Assembly (NCBI GenBank): GCA_030762935.1
Contig: CM060882.1
Location: forward strand, 18,357,001 to 18,421,000
Length of the DNA stretch: 64,000 nt
Direction: 5' to 3'
DNA from: Hymenopus coronatus
Lineage: Eukaryota > Arthropoda > Insecta > Mantodea > Hymenopodidae
The notes beneath the pieces are model-generated. The model was not told the origin of the DNA, did no database searches, and saw only the letters and a program-made list of their open reading frames with translations. Below are positions 35,140-45,892 of this stretch, one piece after another. Position numbers and translations under genes: made by a program. How positions within the stretch are numbered: position 1 is the first letter of the stretch; every line of letters starts with the position of its first letter.

Positions 35140-35690
35140 TGTCGCGCTCTATGCTATAATGGTTACCATGCTAGCTTCATATGCTCAGGGTACCGGATTC
35201 AAACCCGGCGGAGGACGATGGTTTTTTCGGGAATAAAAATCCTTAACATGGCTTCCTTCGGAATGGAAGCAAAGCCGTTGGTCCGTGTCATAGATCTGCA
35301 GCACGTAAAAGAAGCTCAAGTCTGATAAAAGTGGTCTGTGAGCAAAATTAAGCACCCACCTGGGCAGTGTGGTGGTAGCGTGTCTGCTTCACATTCAACA
35401 GGTCGTGAGTTCGAATCTCGCTTAGGGTGAGTTACCCGGATAAGGGCTATTTCGGGGTTTTCCCTTATCCTGAGAAGATGAATGTCGAGTAACTTTAAGC
35501 TCCATGGACCCCGAGGTCATTTGAGCATCATTTCACCAGTTCATCGTCCGATGTGATCACACAGGTTAAAGGACGTTACACTACAAAAAAAAAAAAAAAA
35601 AAAAAAAAAAAGTAGTTTTTGACGGCCAATATAGAAGGGACGCTGAGAACTACAGCAGTTAAAGAGCGTCCATAAATAAAATTATATTTC
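35140..35690 (+). mobile_element. SINE-C copy interrupted by SINE-B
   Basis: tRNA-like head with B box GGATTCAAACCCGG (35191). Body 'CTTCCTTCGGAATGGAAGC' and 'AAAATTAAGCA', then SINE-B (35358-35611), then body 'GTTTTTGACGGCCAATATAG' and tail 'CAGCAGTTAAAGAGCGTCC'. The 21-kb copy is the uninterrupted form. Confidence 0.7.
35358..35611 (+). mobile_element. SINE-B copy nested in SINE-C
   Basis: Head GTGTGGTGGTAGCGTGTCTG (A box) and GAGTTCGAATCTCGC (B box). Body 'GGGGTTTTCCCTTATCCTGA'. 3' poly(A) of about 27 (35585-35611). The long intact A-tail suggests it is younger than its host SINE. Confidence 0.75.
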
Positions 35691-35760
35691 TATTACACAC
35701 ACATCACATTTCTTACCTCCTCTACCTAAATATACATAGCACCAGGCAGAGAAAGTAATT

Positions 35761-36264
35761 AACATAGTAACAATATTTAATATACATATTCAATAATGCT
35801 AGAAGAGAAAGTCATACGTTTAGAACAGACCATATATTTAAATTGCTTTGTATTTCGACGAAGCCAGAGCTGCGAACGTATGGAAATTCTATTTGAGGCT
35901 CAACAGAATTTATTAACAGAATAGCAGTAGCAGAAATGCTCCTCTCCTAATCTAAATTGCTTCAGGCTTGTCTACGGTTAGAAGAAACCCACTAAAACTA
36001 CAAAACTAAGCGCACAGCGTTTCAGTCTTAAGGCAAAGAGGAAATTATATTGCTTTAACATAACGAAGTTTGAACCGCGGAAAACGTGCTGAAATAACAT
36101 GCTATTTCTCGAGGCTAAATCAGTCCTCATTCGAAACCGATGCCCTCATAGAGATATTCTCTGCCAGAGATGATAACATCCTCAAATCTGACACGTTTAA
36201 CATTCAAATTATTCTCATTCAATATTCTCGAATTATAAAATACTGTTTTAGGTGCCAAAAAATA
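35761..36264. other. Unassigned sequence
   Basis: No recognised repeat, RNA or coding sequence. Confidence 0.4.
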
Positions 36265-37052
36265 TAATAAAAGTTTAAAAAGCTTATGCTTTTATTTACT
36301 TCATGTTAATCCAGAAAAAAATAGCGGAAATAGCCTTGTTGCTTGCTTCCATGTAAGCAGAAGGGAAATAAGGGAGTAGCATAGGTTAAAGTGATAGTCT
36401 AAAGCTGGTTGCTATGTGACTGATGTTCCTTTGTTTGTATGGACAGCAGTTAACAAATTCCCGTATGACATAAGTATAAGTATTTTAAAGCTAGAACAAT
36501 AATCAGAAATACTTAAAAAACGACAAACTCCACGAATAAATATATATAACATAAAGTGCGTGTTTTAATGAGCTCTATATTTTTATTGCATAAGCTTTTG
36601 TCTGTCTCTTACGGTTTACCAGTTAATCAAAATTCAGTACAATTTATCAAAAATAAAAATATTTTCAGAGACTATTTCCAGAAAATTCAAAATATACATT
36701 TTATTTATCATGAAATGTTTTTCATATAGGATATTTTATTCAAAATCGTTAGAGCCATTTTTAAGAAAATAAAAAGTTTCTAAATTTTTCCATGTAAAGG
36801 GTACTTTGGGTTGGGGGGATTTTCTTCAAAATCTTCTTGTCGTATCCTTGGAATGTACTGGACTTAAATACAAAGTTTGGTATTTAAGGGTATTTTCGTT
36901 TTTGAGCTCTGCTGCCCAAATGCACACACAGTTTTCTAAAAATGCGTTTTTTGGATTCAGCGATTTTCCGGTGAGACCTCGGTATCGATTTTTTGGGTGC
37001 AATACAATACTTTCTCTATACACTATGTACATAATACATGTAGGGAATGTAA
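36265..37052 (+). mobile_element. H1 copy, 5'-truncated
   Basis: Starts at 'AAAAAGCTTATGCTTTTATT' (about 70 bp into the element). 3' hairpin CTATACACTATGTACATAAT. 37053-37283 is unassigned. Confidence 0.65.
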
Positions 37053-37283
37053 TAAACAGTAAGTTTACCGAATTATTATCACTAGAAACAGTTTATTATT
37101 TTAAAGCATTTAATGTTTTATATACTGCGACTTCTTAAATTATTAGTTGCTTTCCTTATTTCACACTATTTTGACTTCTAGATTTATTTTAGAAGTTATA
37201 GACAAAGGTGTTGGTGATATTTCACCAATTTGCACACATTCAGTAGATAATATAAAACAGGTAGGATGAGCAAAATAAAATCT

Positions 37284-37775
37284 GGTCTTCATTCGCCTGA
37301 TTTCTCTACATCTTATGCAAACAAACTATTCTTACAAAGCATTGTTCTTTTATATACATTATGAATCAAGATAAACATTATTAGAACTGGTCTTATTTTT
37401 TGCTTCCCTGTATTTTCTTGCAAATGTTTGTGGCGCATCCTTGGAAGATATTAAACTTAAATACCAAGTTTTGTATTTTACAGTCTTTTAGTTTTTGAGC
37501 AATGCTGTCCACAGACACACACGGACCTGATTACAATTAATTTGCTTCATACTTAAATTCAACTAAATAAGGAAGATTGATAATTCAATACTTTTTGAAT
37601 GCAAATCAAATGTTATATTTAACTACAGCCCTAATGCTCTAGTTTTTTAAAAATGATTTCTTTTTGGACGCAACGAACCTCAAAATATATATTCCCGGTG
37701 AAATATCGGTATCGAAATGTTATGTGGAATACAATAGCTACTATGTACATAGTATGTACGTGTAGAGAAAGTAAA
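37284..37775 (+). mobile_element. H1 copy, internally deleted and interrupted
   Basis: The 5' part ends at 'TGCTTCCCTGTA' and joins H1 at 'TTTTCTTGCAAATG' (about 450 bp missing). About 115 bp of foreign AT-rich sequence (37528-37643) interrupts it before the hairpin end GTGTAGAGAAAGTAAAAA. Confidence 0.6.
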
Positions 37776-37969
37776 AATTACATTGTGTGGAATATGTTGA
37801 GTATAGAAGTGTGTTGGAAAAAGGTTTACGAGAAAATAATGTTTAAAGTTGGCAATGCTTACTAAACCCCATCTATAACTTCAGTTAATGTTAGTTAAAT
37901 TGCGCCAGGTGGGGTAAACATATATTTTCTGAAAGTTTTGAGTTCATAACATTAGTTATGAAAACACTT

Positions 37970-38851
37970 TTTACTTTTTCTAGCCCCATATGTACAATGT
38001 ACATAGGGATAGAGAAGTATTGTATTCCACCAAAAAATTCGATACCGAGATTTCACCGGAAATACATGTTTTAGGACCCCCTGCATCAAAAAAAAACATT
38101 TTCAGAAAAAGGTCCGTGTGTGTGTCCTTGTGTCCGTGTATCCCTGTGTCTGTGAACACGATAACTCAAAAACGAAAAGTAGGTAAAATATCAAACCTGG
38201 TATTTAAGTTTAGTATCTTCCAGGGATGCAACACGAAGATTTTGAGAAAAATCCCCCACCCCAAACTACCCTTTACATGAAACTTTTTTCGAAAATTTTG
38301 ACTTTCTTAAAAATTGCTCTAACGATTTTCATTAAAATTTCGTATATTAAAGATATTTACACGACAAATAAAATGTATATCTTGAATTTTCTGGGAATAT
38401 CCTCTGAAGACTACTTTATTCTGGATAAATTTTACGGAATTTTGCATAACTGCTAAATTGTAAGATATGGACAAAAACTTACGACACAAAAAATGTAGAG
38501 CACCTTAAAACACACAATTTATGTTATATACATTTTTTTTCGTGGAGTTGATCGTTTTTGAGTTACTCCTTGTTTTTTGGTTTCAGCTTTAAAAACATGC
38601 TTTTCTCATACAGGAATTTAACATTTCAGGCCCATACAAACAAAGGAACTTCAGTTACATAGCAACCAACTTTTGACCATTACTTTAACCAACAGTACTC
38701 CCTTATTTTGCTTCTACTTACTAGGAAGCAAGTAATGGGCTATTTCTGTTGATATTTTCTCGATTAGCATGAAGTAAATAGAAACATAAGCTTTTTAACA
38801 ATATTTTGCTGCAGAGATATAGAGAAAGTCATGTGAATGGAACACGTCAGA
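37970..38851 (-). mobile_element. H1 full-length copy, variant-hairpin subfamily
   Basis: Shares the CTAGCCCCATATGTACAATG hairpin and 'GTATTGTATTCCACC' start with 22514-23405. 5' end GGAACACGTCAGATTTTTTT. Confidence 0.75.
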
Positions 38852-39681
38852 TTTTTTTTTTTTTAATTTTTAACTATTTTTATTCAAATTTGACAGATAC
38901 GTAACTTCAAGAGATAACATGCCATTCATCAGGATGTGGATCCTGCTGATAGCTAATGACCCAAATTCTTCTATACAGGTTGAACGTCTTAACTCAAGAC
39001 TTTAGAATATCTCCAAAACTAAGTGCTGTAGAAAGAAACGTTAGGAATAAAAGTTACTTGATATAATGGGGGAAAGTAAATGTCATTTGTTGTGTTTTAA
39101 TTGGAGAAAACAATAAACAACTTTTGTTTAAATAATTTTCTTATACAGGTTCTTTTACTGGTGTAGACATTTAAACATTGATGAACGGCAGATCATCACC
39201 ACTGCACGGGTATTTTATATATTATTTCTTAATGTAATAAATGTTCAAAATGGTGTATGCCATTCTACCTTAATACATTTACCAACCCTGTGAACAAACG
39301 ATTGCTGTGTCCTTAAAAGCATGTCGCTTCCAATACTGGCACAAGCATTTCGTATGCGCGTCTTCTCCAGACAACATGAAGGCACTTAGTTTTGGAGATA
39401 TTCTACTGTTTCAAGTTAAACGGTGCATCCTGTATGTTTCTTTAGTTGGACAAGTCCATGAGATGTGCACGACACAGTACAAGATACAGTTTCATGTATT
39501 GACATTGACTATTTTCGACTTCACTTGCTAATGTCTAAGAATGATAACGCCACAAGGAGGGAATGTTCTGACTTATTTACCATCCACACGGGTATACATT
39601 ACTGCGTCGTTCAAACCATTATCCTTGAGATTGTTTCATGCTGATTCGTTTCAAGTACCTTAACAATCCTTACTTACTTAT

Positions 39682-39714
<33 letters not shown>

Positions 39715-39715
39715 G
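38852..39715. other. Unassigned sequence with ATT microsatellite
   Basis: No gene supported. The 74-codon open frame at 39307-39531 has no recognisable domain. An (ATT)n tract at 39685-39714 abuts the MITE. Confidence 0.4.
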
Positions 39716-39717
39716 TA

Positions 39718-40397
39718 TGAGGGCCACCCAGAAAGTGACAGTCGATTTTGCATAACTAAATAATAACGAAAGTTATCAACCTAAACTTTATTTACAAAGC
39801 TACACTCATTGCTCTATTTTTAAACGAAATCGTAATTACTATCAAGTTATTTATTGTCATGTTTTACCAGTTTTTCAACGCAAATGTTATACCTATCTGC
39901 CGACAAAAAACTTATTATTTTTTTAATGCATAAAACGTTCGGTCAATCGAATTTTATAGTAAAATGACGTAAGTGTATAGCGATAATGCAATGAACAGTC
40001 TTCAGTGAGGAAATGTCGCATAATTTACGAGCAATCAAAGATGAGTAATCAGTGTGTACGATAAAGACTGGAGTGGAAGTTCATTAATCGTTATGGAGGA
40101 GTTGAAAGCAAATGTTGATAAAAGAATTCAGAAAAACCGGTGTTTCACTTTGGACGTACATGATTTATTGAATGGAAAAATTTCCCTGCCATGAAGACCT
40201 TAAAGTGGCAGTGACATATTGGCTCAGATCTTTAGCGGTGTATTGAAAACCCGGTACCACGTGACAATAAATACCTTGATAGCAAAAATTATTTCGTTGA
40301 AAAATAGAGTAAGGTACTGTAACTTTGAAAATAAAGTTTTGTGTTAATAGCTTTTGTTATTATTTAGTTATGCCTAGTCACTTTCTGGAGGCCCTCG
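39718..40397. mobile_element. Mariner-like MITE with long terminal inverted repeats
   Basis: 680 bp flanked by TA (39716-17; 40398-99). Left end TGAGGGCCACCCAGAAAGTG; right end, read inward, CGAGGGCCTCCAGAAAGTGA. The inverted repeats extend about 80 bp (shared GCATAACTAAATAATAAC and AAACTTTATTT blocks). The centre is homologous, in opposite orientation, to the relic at 57042-57610. A motif readable as KLVPRDNKYL-like in the relative hints at a mariner transposase 3' end. No intact frame remains. Confidence 0.75.
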
Positions 40398-40439
40398 TAT
40401 TAATAAAAGGGATAAAAATAATTACATTCGTATGTCCAT

Positions 40440-40790
40440 TATTGGCAGCAGCGTGGCTGAATGGTTAGACTGCTCGACTCGCATGTGGCATTCATGGTGG
40501 ACGAAACGGCGTCTGGGCGGATTTTCTCCGGGTTCTCCGGTTTCCCCCGACACTCATTCCGCCAATTGCTCCATCATCACCTTTCCTATCATTCATTTCA
40601 TGTCATTCACTTCCTCAGGCTCATACCTGGCTACGGGCCGACCACTCGTTGCACGTTCTCCATTCTCTGATTACGTGCCGTTGGCTTCCCGACTGCCTTC
40701 TGACCCCTAGGCATTCCTTTGTAAGTCCTAGGGGATGACAGTCCTAAAAGTATAGGAAGAGTAAGCCAACTGCGAAAAATGACGGACGAA
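40440..40790 (+). mobile_element. SINE-E copy
   Basis: GTGGCTGAATGGTTAGACTG (A-box-like) then 'GGATTTTCTCCGGGTTCTCC', a C-rich body with repeated 'TTCATTTCATGTCATTCAC', and 'GGATGACAGTCC'. Related to 27526-27730. Confidence 0.6.
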
Positions 40791-40899
40791 AGATAACATT
40801 TAAAAATCTTATGTGTTCCGATTACATGATTTCTTCTAGCTGTTCCACAAACAAATAGTTTTCATAACACACATTAATAAACATTATGTCGCCAGACTC

Positions 40900-41378
40900 T
40901 CAGTGTGCGAGTGAGAGGGAAATATGAAGAGTGGAGGCAGCGACCTGGCAACGCAGAGCACGATAAAGCATTTCATTCGCTGCAGCGTAGAACTCTTCCC
41001 ATTTTATAAACATTATAGATGGCAGTCCTGGCCAGCCACGGAGACAACGCATGCGCTGGGAAACCGTCGGAAGGAGTTTCTACAACGGAACCTAGGCTCA
41101 ACCAGTGCAACCAGGGGAAGAGACTTTAACCGTACCATCTGCCTGCAAAGCCTCAAGCTACGCCTGCCGCCGATCTGAAAGATGAAGAAGGGAAATGAAA
41201 TGAAGGAATGAAAGGAAAGGATCCTAGTAGATGTAAGTCTCCAGTGGCACCAAGAAAACCACGGAGAAACCGATGGCGCGGCCGACGGCAGCGAACACGG
41301 ACCTCCCAAAGGCCAGTTACAGACGATACCGCCTGAGCCACCTGGCTCAGTAAAGCTGAGTATAAATAGATCATAAAA
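40900..41378 (-). mobile_element. SINE-F copy
   Basis: The minus strand begins GAGCCACCTGGCTCAGGCGG (A box) and continues GTAACTGGCC and TTCGCTGCCGTCGGCCGCGC. GC-rich with CpGs, unlike its surroundings. The head matches 34652-35125. The 3' limit is uncertain. Confidence 0.55.
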
Positions 41379-41824
41379 AAAATAAAAATAAAAATCTGAA
41401 TAATAACCTGGTACCTAATTACTTAAATCAGGGCTAATAAGCCAGATTTTAATGTTTATTAAAATTTCACATTTATATATACTTTATCATTTACAAATAA
41501 ATTTAAATTGACATAATTATTCATATAAATTACAAACATTAAACTAAAGATATAAAAATAAATGTACAACTTTAAGCAAATAAAAATACTATTAAATTTC
41601 TAAAATGTAATAAATAATAAATCAAAACTTCAAACACACATCATATATACATTCATAATTAAACCAATAATTACTATTTCTACCTCTAAATAACATTAAC
41701 AAATATATAATATCAAATTATAAAATTTATTTACCTTTAAATTGAATTTACTAAAATACATTAATTATGATTTCTCTATTACCTTCTATTTATTATGTAT
41801 ATATTTATATAATAATCATTATAC
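41379..41824. other. Very AT-rich spacer
   Basis: Almost only A/T with AAAT/TATA runs. No feature seen. Confidence 0.5.
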
Positions 41825-42080
41825 ACCTTGGTCGAGTGGTCAGCATGCTAAATTTTCATCCGGGGGCCCCGGGTTCGATTCCCGGCTGGGGTGTGGCATT
41901 TTTTTTTCCCAGAATTATTCTCTATCCCCCACAGAGTGAGGAAATGTGCGTGTGTTTAGAAATATAACAATGATTAACCTAATGTTGCAAAACCTACAGT
42001 AATTTAATTGTTTAACAAGTCAAAGCCTCCGATATGACCATTGGAGTTAAAAGGGGCTACACAAATGAAGCAATTAAAAA
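41825..42080 (+). mobile_element. SINE-D copy
   Basis: tRNA-like head: A box TGGTCGAGTGGTCAGCATGC, B box GGGTTCGATTCCCGGC. Body 'CCCAGAATTATTCTCTATCC' and tail 'AAGTCAAAGCCTCCGATATG'. Both boxes are intact. Matches the minus-strand copy at 59707-59943. Confidence 0.75.
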
Positions 42081-42089
42081 AAAATCTGA

Positions 42090-42828
42090 TGTGTACCATT
42101 CACATGACTTTCTCTATATATCTGCAACAAATTATTCTTAAAAACCTTATACTTCCATTAACTTCATGCTAATCAGTAAAACATCAGCAGAAATAGCCAT
42201 ATTACTTGCTTCCTTGTAAGTAGAGCTGAAATATAGGTTAAAATGATAATCAAAACCAAGTTGCTATGTCACTGAAGTGTATGGACAACAGTTGACAAAT
42301 TCCTGTATGAGAAATCTATAAGTTTTTCATAGCAGAAACCAAAAATAAGGAATGTCACAAAAACGACGAACTCCACGAAAAAATGTATATAACATAAATT
42401 GTGTGTTTTAACGTGCTCTACATTTCTTGTGTTGTAAGTTTTTCTCCATCTCTTACGGTCTAGCAGTTATTCAAAATTTACTAAAATTCATCCAGAATAA
42501 ATTACTCTTCAGAGGCTATTCCCAGAAAATTCAAGATAAACATTTTATTTGTCAGGTAAATATCTTTAATATACGAAGTTGTAATCCAAATCGTTAGAGG
42601 CATTTTTGATAAAATCAAGATTTTCGATAAAAGTTCCATGTAAAGGGTAGTTGGGGCTGGGGGGATTTTTTCAAAATCTTCGTGTCGCATCCCTGGAAGA
42701 TAGTAAACTTAAATACCAAGTTTGGTATTTTACCTACTTTTCGTTTTTGTGTTATCGTGTTCACGGACACACGGACACACGGACACATACACACGGACAT
42801 TTTTCCGAAAATACCTTTTTACTTTCTC
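42090..42828 (+). mobile_element. H1 copy cut before its 3' end by an opposite H1
   Basis: 5' end TCTGATGTGTACCATTCACA; body to 'GACATTTTTCCGAAAATACC'. The hairpin end is missing where the next copy starts. Confidence 0.7.
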
Positions 42829-42829
42829 C

Positions 42830-43420
42830 ATACGTACTATGTACATAGTGTATAGAGAAAATATTGCACTCCACCAAAAACCTCGATACCGAGATTTCAC
42901 CGGAAATATATGTTTTAGGGTCCCCAATATCCAAAAAAAGCATTTTCACAAAAAGGTCCGTGTGTGTGTGTGCATGTGTGTCCGTGTGTCCGTGTGTCTG
43001 TGAACACGATAACTCAAAATAGAAAAGTCGGTAAAATACCAAACTTGGTATTTAAGTTTAGTATCTTCCAAGGATGCGACACGAAGATTTTGAGAAAAAT
43101 CCCCCCACCCCAACTACCCTTTACATGGAACTTTTTTCGAAAATTTTGATTTTCTCAAAAATGGCTCTAACGATTTTGATTAAAATTTCGTATATTAAAC
43201 ATGTTTACCTGACAAATGAAATGTATATCTTGAATTTTCTGGGAATAGCCTCTGAAGAGTAGGTTATTATGGATGAATTTTCTCTTAATTTTGAATAACT
43301 GCCAAATCGTAAGAGATGGACAAAAACTTACTACACAAAAAATGTAGAGCACATTAAAACACACAATTTATGTTATATACATTTTTTTCGTGGAGTTCGT
43401 CGTTTTTGTGACATTCCTTA
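42830..43420 (-). mobile_element. H1 copy, 5'-truncated
   Basis: Hairpin CCATACGTACTATGTACATA; ends at 'TTTTTGTGACATTCCTTA', then AT-rich unique DNA. Head-to-head with the previous copy, so the two hairpin ends face each other. Confidence 0.7.
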
Positions 43421-43658
43421 ATATATTATTATGCCATTAATTAATATTACAATTTAGTTATTAATTTTAGACTATTTTTACATATTTAATTATCAATTTA
43501 TTACATTTTACTATTTAATTAATATTAATTCATAATCATTTATTAATTGTACATTTTGTATTTATTTTACATATGTATTATTCAATTTTATGGAATAAAT
43601 GGAACTTAATTTCAGTTATCTATCACCTACTGACCATTCTTAATAAATATTACCATTT
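43421..43658. other. AT-rich spacer
   Basis: TTAATTAATATTA-type sequence. No feature seen. Confidence 0.5.
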
Positions 43659-45418
43659 TTACTTTCTCTATACGTACTATGTACATAGTGTATAGAGGAG
43701 GTATTATATTCCACCAAAAATTCGATACCGAGATTTCACCGGAAATACATGTTTTAGGACCATCTCAATCCAAAAAAAAAAACCTGATGTGTATCATTCA
43801 CATGACTTTCTCTATATCCCTGCATCAAATTATTATTAAAAATCTTATGCTTCTATTTGCTTCGTGCTAATCTAGAAAGATTAGTAGAAATAGTCCTATT
43901 ACTTTCTTCCTTGTAAGTAGAAAGGAAATAAGGGAGTAGCTTAGGTTAAAGCGATAGTCAAAAGCTGGTTACTATGTGATTGAAGTTCATTTGTTTGTAT
44001 GGACATGAGTTGATAAATTCCTGTATGAGAAAAGTTAAGATATTCGACCCTGAAAACAACAACAAGGAATATCCTCAAAACGATCAACTTCAAGAAAAAA
44101 ATGTATACAACATAAATTGTGTGTTTTGATGTGCTCTACATTTTGTGTGTGGTAAGTTTTTGTGTATCTCTTACGATTTAGCAGTTATACAAAATTCCGG
44201 AAAATTAACTCAGAATAAAGTAGTCTTCAGAGGCTATTCCCAGAAAATTCAAAATATACATTTTATTTGTCGGGTAAATATCTTTAATATACGACATTTT
44301 AATCCAAATCGTTAGAGCCATTCTTTAGAAAATCAAAATTTTCGAAAAAAAAGTTCCATGTAAAGGGTAGTTAGGGGTGAGGGGATTTTTGTCAAAATCT
44401 TCGTGTCGCATCGCTGGAAGATTCTAAACTTAAATACCAAGTTTGGTATTTTACCGACTTTTCGTTTTTGAGTTATCGTGTTCACAGACAGACACACGGA
44501 CACACACGGACCTTTTTCTGAAAATACTTTTTTTAGATAAAGGGGACCCTAAAACATATATTTCCGGTGAAATCTCGGTATCGAATTTTTTGTGTAGTGC
44601 AATACCTTCTCTATGCACTATGTTCATAGTCCGTATAGAGAAAGTAAAAAGCATTTTCAGAAAAAGGTCCGTGTGTATGTGTGTGTGTCTTTGGACAGCA
44701 TAGCTTAAAAACGAAAAGACCATTAAATACTAAATTTGGCATTTAGATTTGGTATCTTGCAAGGAAGCGACACGAAGATTTTCAAGAAAATCCCCCCACC
44801 CCCAACTACCCTTTACATGGAAAAATTTTCGAAAATTTTGATTTCCTAAAATATGGCTCTAACGATTTTGATTAAAATCCCGTATATTAAAGATATTTAC
44901 ATACCAAATAAAATGCATATCTTGAGTTTTCTGGGAATAGCCTCTGAAGAGCTCTTTATTCTGGATGGATTTTGCTAAATTTTGCTTAACTGCTAAACGG
45001 TAAGAGATAGACAAAAACTTACTACATAGAAAATGTTGATCTGATCAAAACACACAATGTATGTCCTTTACATTTTTGTTGTGGAGGTAACCGTTTCCGA
45101 AATATTCCTTGTTTTTAGTTTCAGTTGTGAGTACTTATACTTTTCTCAGACAGGAAGTGTCCGTTTTTCTTTTATTCTACTCCTGGCCAAGCAAGGAAGC
45201 GATTTGCAATGACAATTGAATAACGACAGATTTTAAAACAATTGACTATCGATTTAGCCTAGTGTATTCCCTTATTTTCTTTATACATATAAGAAGCTAA
45301 GTAGTAAGAACATTATGCTAATGATTATCTCGATTAGCAAGGTGCAGGAAGAAGAATAATCTGATGTAAAAAATTTGTAGAAGAGCTAGAGAAAGTCATG
45401 TGAGTGTAACACATTAGT
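43659..45418 (-). mobile_element. H1 copy split by an opposite H1 copy
   Basis: 3' portion 43659-43782 (hairpin to 'CTCAATCCAAAAAAA') and remainder 44650-45418 ('AGCATTTTCAGAAAAAGGTC' to GTAACACATTAGTTTTTT). The family sequence is CCAAAAAAAGCATTTTCAG, so the inserted copy 43783-44649 lies exactly in the A-run. Confidence 0.75.
43783..44649 (+). mobile_element. H1 full-length copy nested in H1
   Basis: 5' end CCTGATGTGTATCATTCACA; 3' hairpin CTATGCACTATGTTCATAGT and GTATAGAGAAAGTAAAAA. Confidence 0.8.
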
Positions 45419-45419
45419 T

Positions 45420-45562
45420 TTTTAGCCTACTATACTTCCCTATTTCCCTTGTATCTACAATGAAACATTTCTGCTGATGTTTAACTCGAGAGCATGGAGT
45501 AGATGGAAGAATAGTTTATTGAAGAGTAAGTAGAGAAAGCCATGTGAATGTAACACATGTTG
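45420..45562 (-). mobile_element. H1 5' end fragment
   Basis: 'GCCTACTATACTTCCCTATT' to CATGTGAATGTAACACATGT. It lies within the intron just upstream of the exon at 45596, so the exon's acceptor is only ~30 bp beyond transposon sequence. Confidence 0.6.
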
Positions 45563-45595
45563 TAGTATAATTAAGACTCAATGTTGTGTTTGCAG

Positions 45596-45801
45596 GGCAT
45601 GATCCATGTGCTCCTATACACATTAGCTGTGGTCCAGGCCATGCTAGAGAATGACAACTGGGGTACTGTCCAGGCTCAAAGCAGGGATACTCCTTGGAGT
45701 TGTGAGTGTCTCAATACTACAGAACTGGAGGTGGAGTGCAGATGTGGTGGACCAGCTCTCACACAGCTTCCTTCAACTCTCTGCCCCACCCTGCAGGGAC
45801 T
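45596..45801 (+). CDS. Exon of a secreted or membrane LRR protein (5' coding exon)
   Basis: The only convincing host exon. The acceptor is TTGTGTTTGCAG (ends 45595) and the donor is GTAAGT (45802), giving an open 206-bp exon. ATG at 45599 starts a short hydrophobic segment (MIHVLLYTLAVVQA), consistent with a signal peptide. Residues about 35-66 read CECLNTTELEVECRCGG and then ALTQLPSTLCPTLQG: paired cysteines followed by a first LxxLP-type repeat, the pattern of an LRR N-terminal cap. NTT is a potential N-glycosylation site. The exon ends two bases into a codon, so the next exon must continue in phase. No further exon was found downstream to 64 kb, implying a very long repeat-filled intron. 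The LRR assignment is by motif; the exact family (for example chaoptin- or connectin-like) cannot be decided. Confidence 0.7.
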
Positions 45802-45802
45802 G

Positions 45803-45807
<5 letters not shown>

Positions 45808-45842
<35 letters not shown>

Positions 45843-45851
45843 TATTATTAT
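45808..45851. repeat. (ATT)n microsatellite
   Basis: About 14 ATT units starting six bases after the exon donor, between the exon and the tRNA-derived array. Confidence 0.9.
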
Positions 45852-45892
45852 TGGATGCGTAGAGTCATACTGGAAAATTCAATACTAATGTT

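Noticed and set aside
41830..41900. Functional tRNA gene
   Set aside because: Boxes are intact, but the sequence continues into the SINE-D body and tail shared with 59707-59943.
42730..43042. Coding potential of H1 (frames rich in VCVCV, THTHT and KSRYRIF)
   Set aside because: They recur in every copy on both strands as by-products of the CA/TG tract and flanking H1 sequence. Starts, stops and frames differ between copies.
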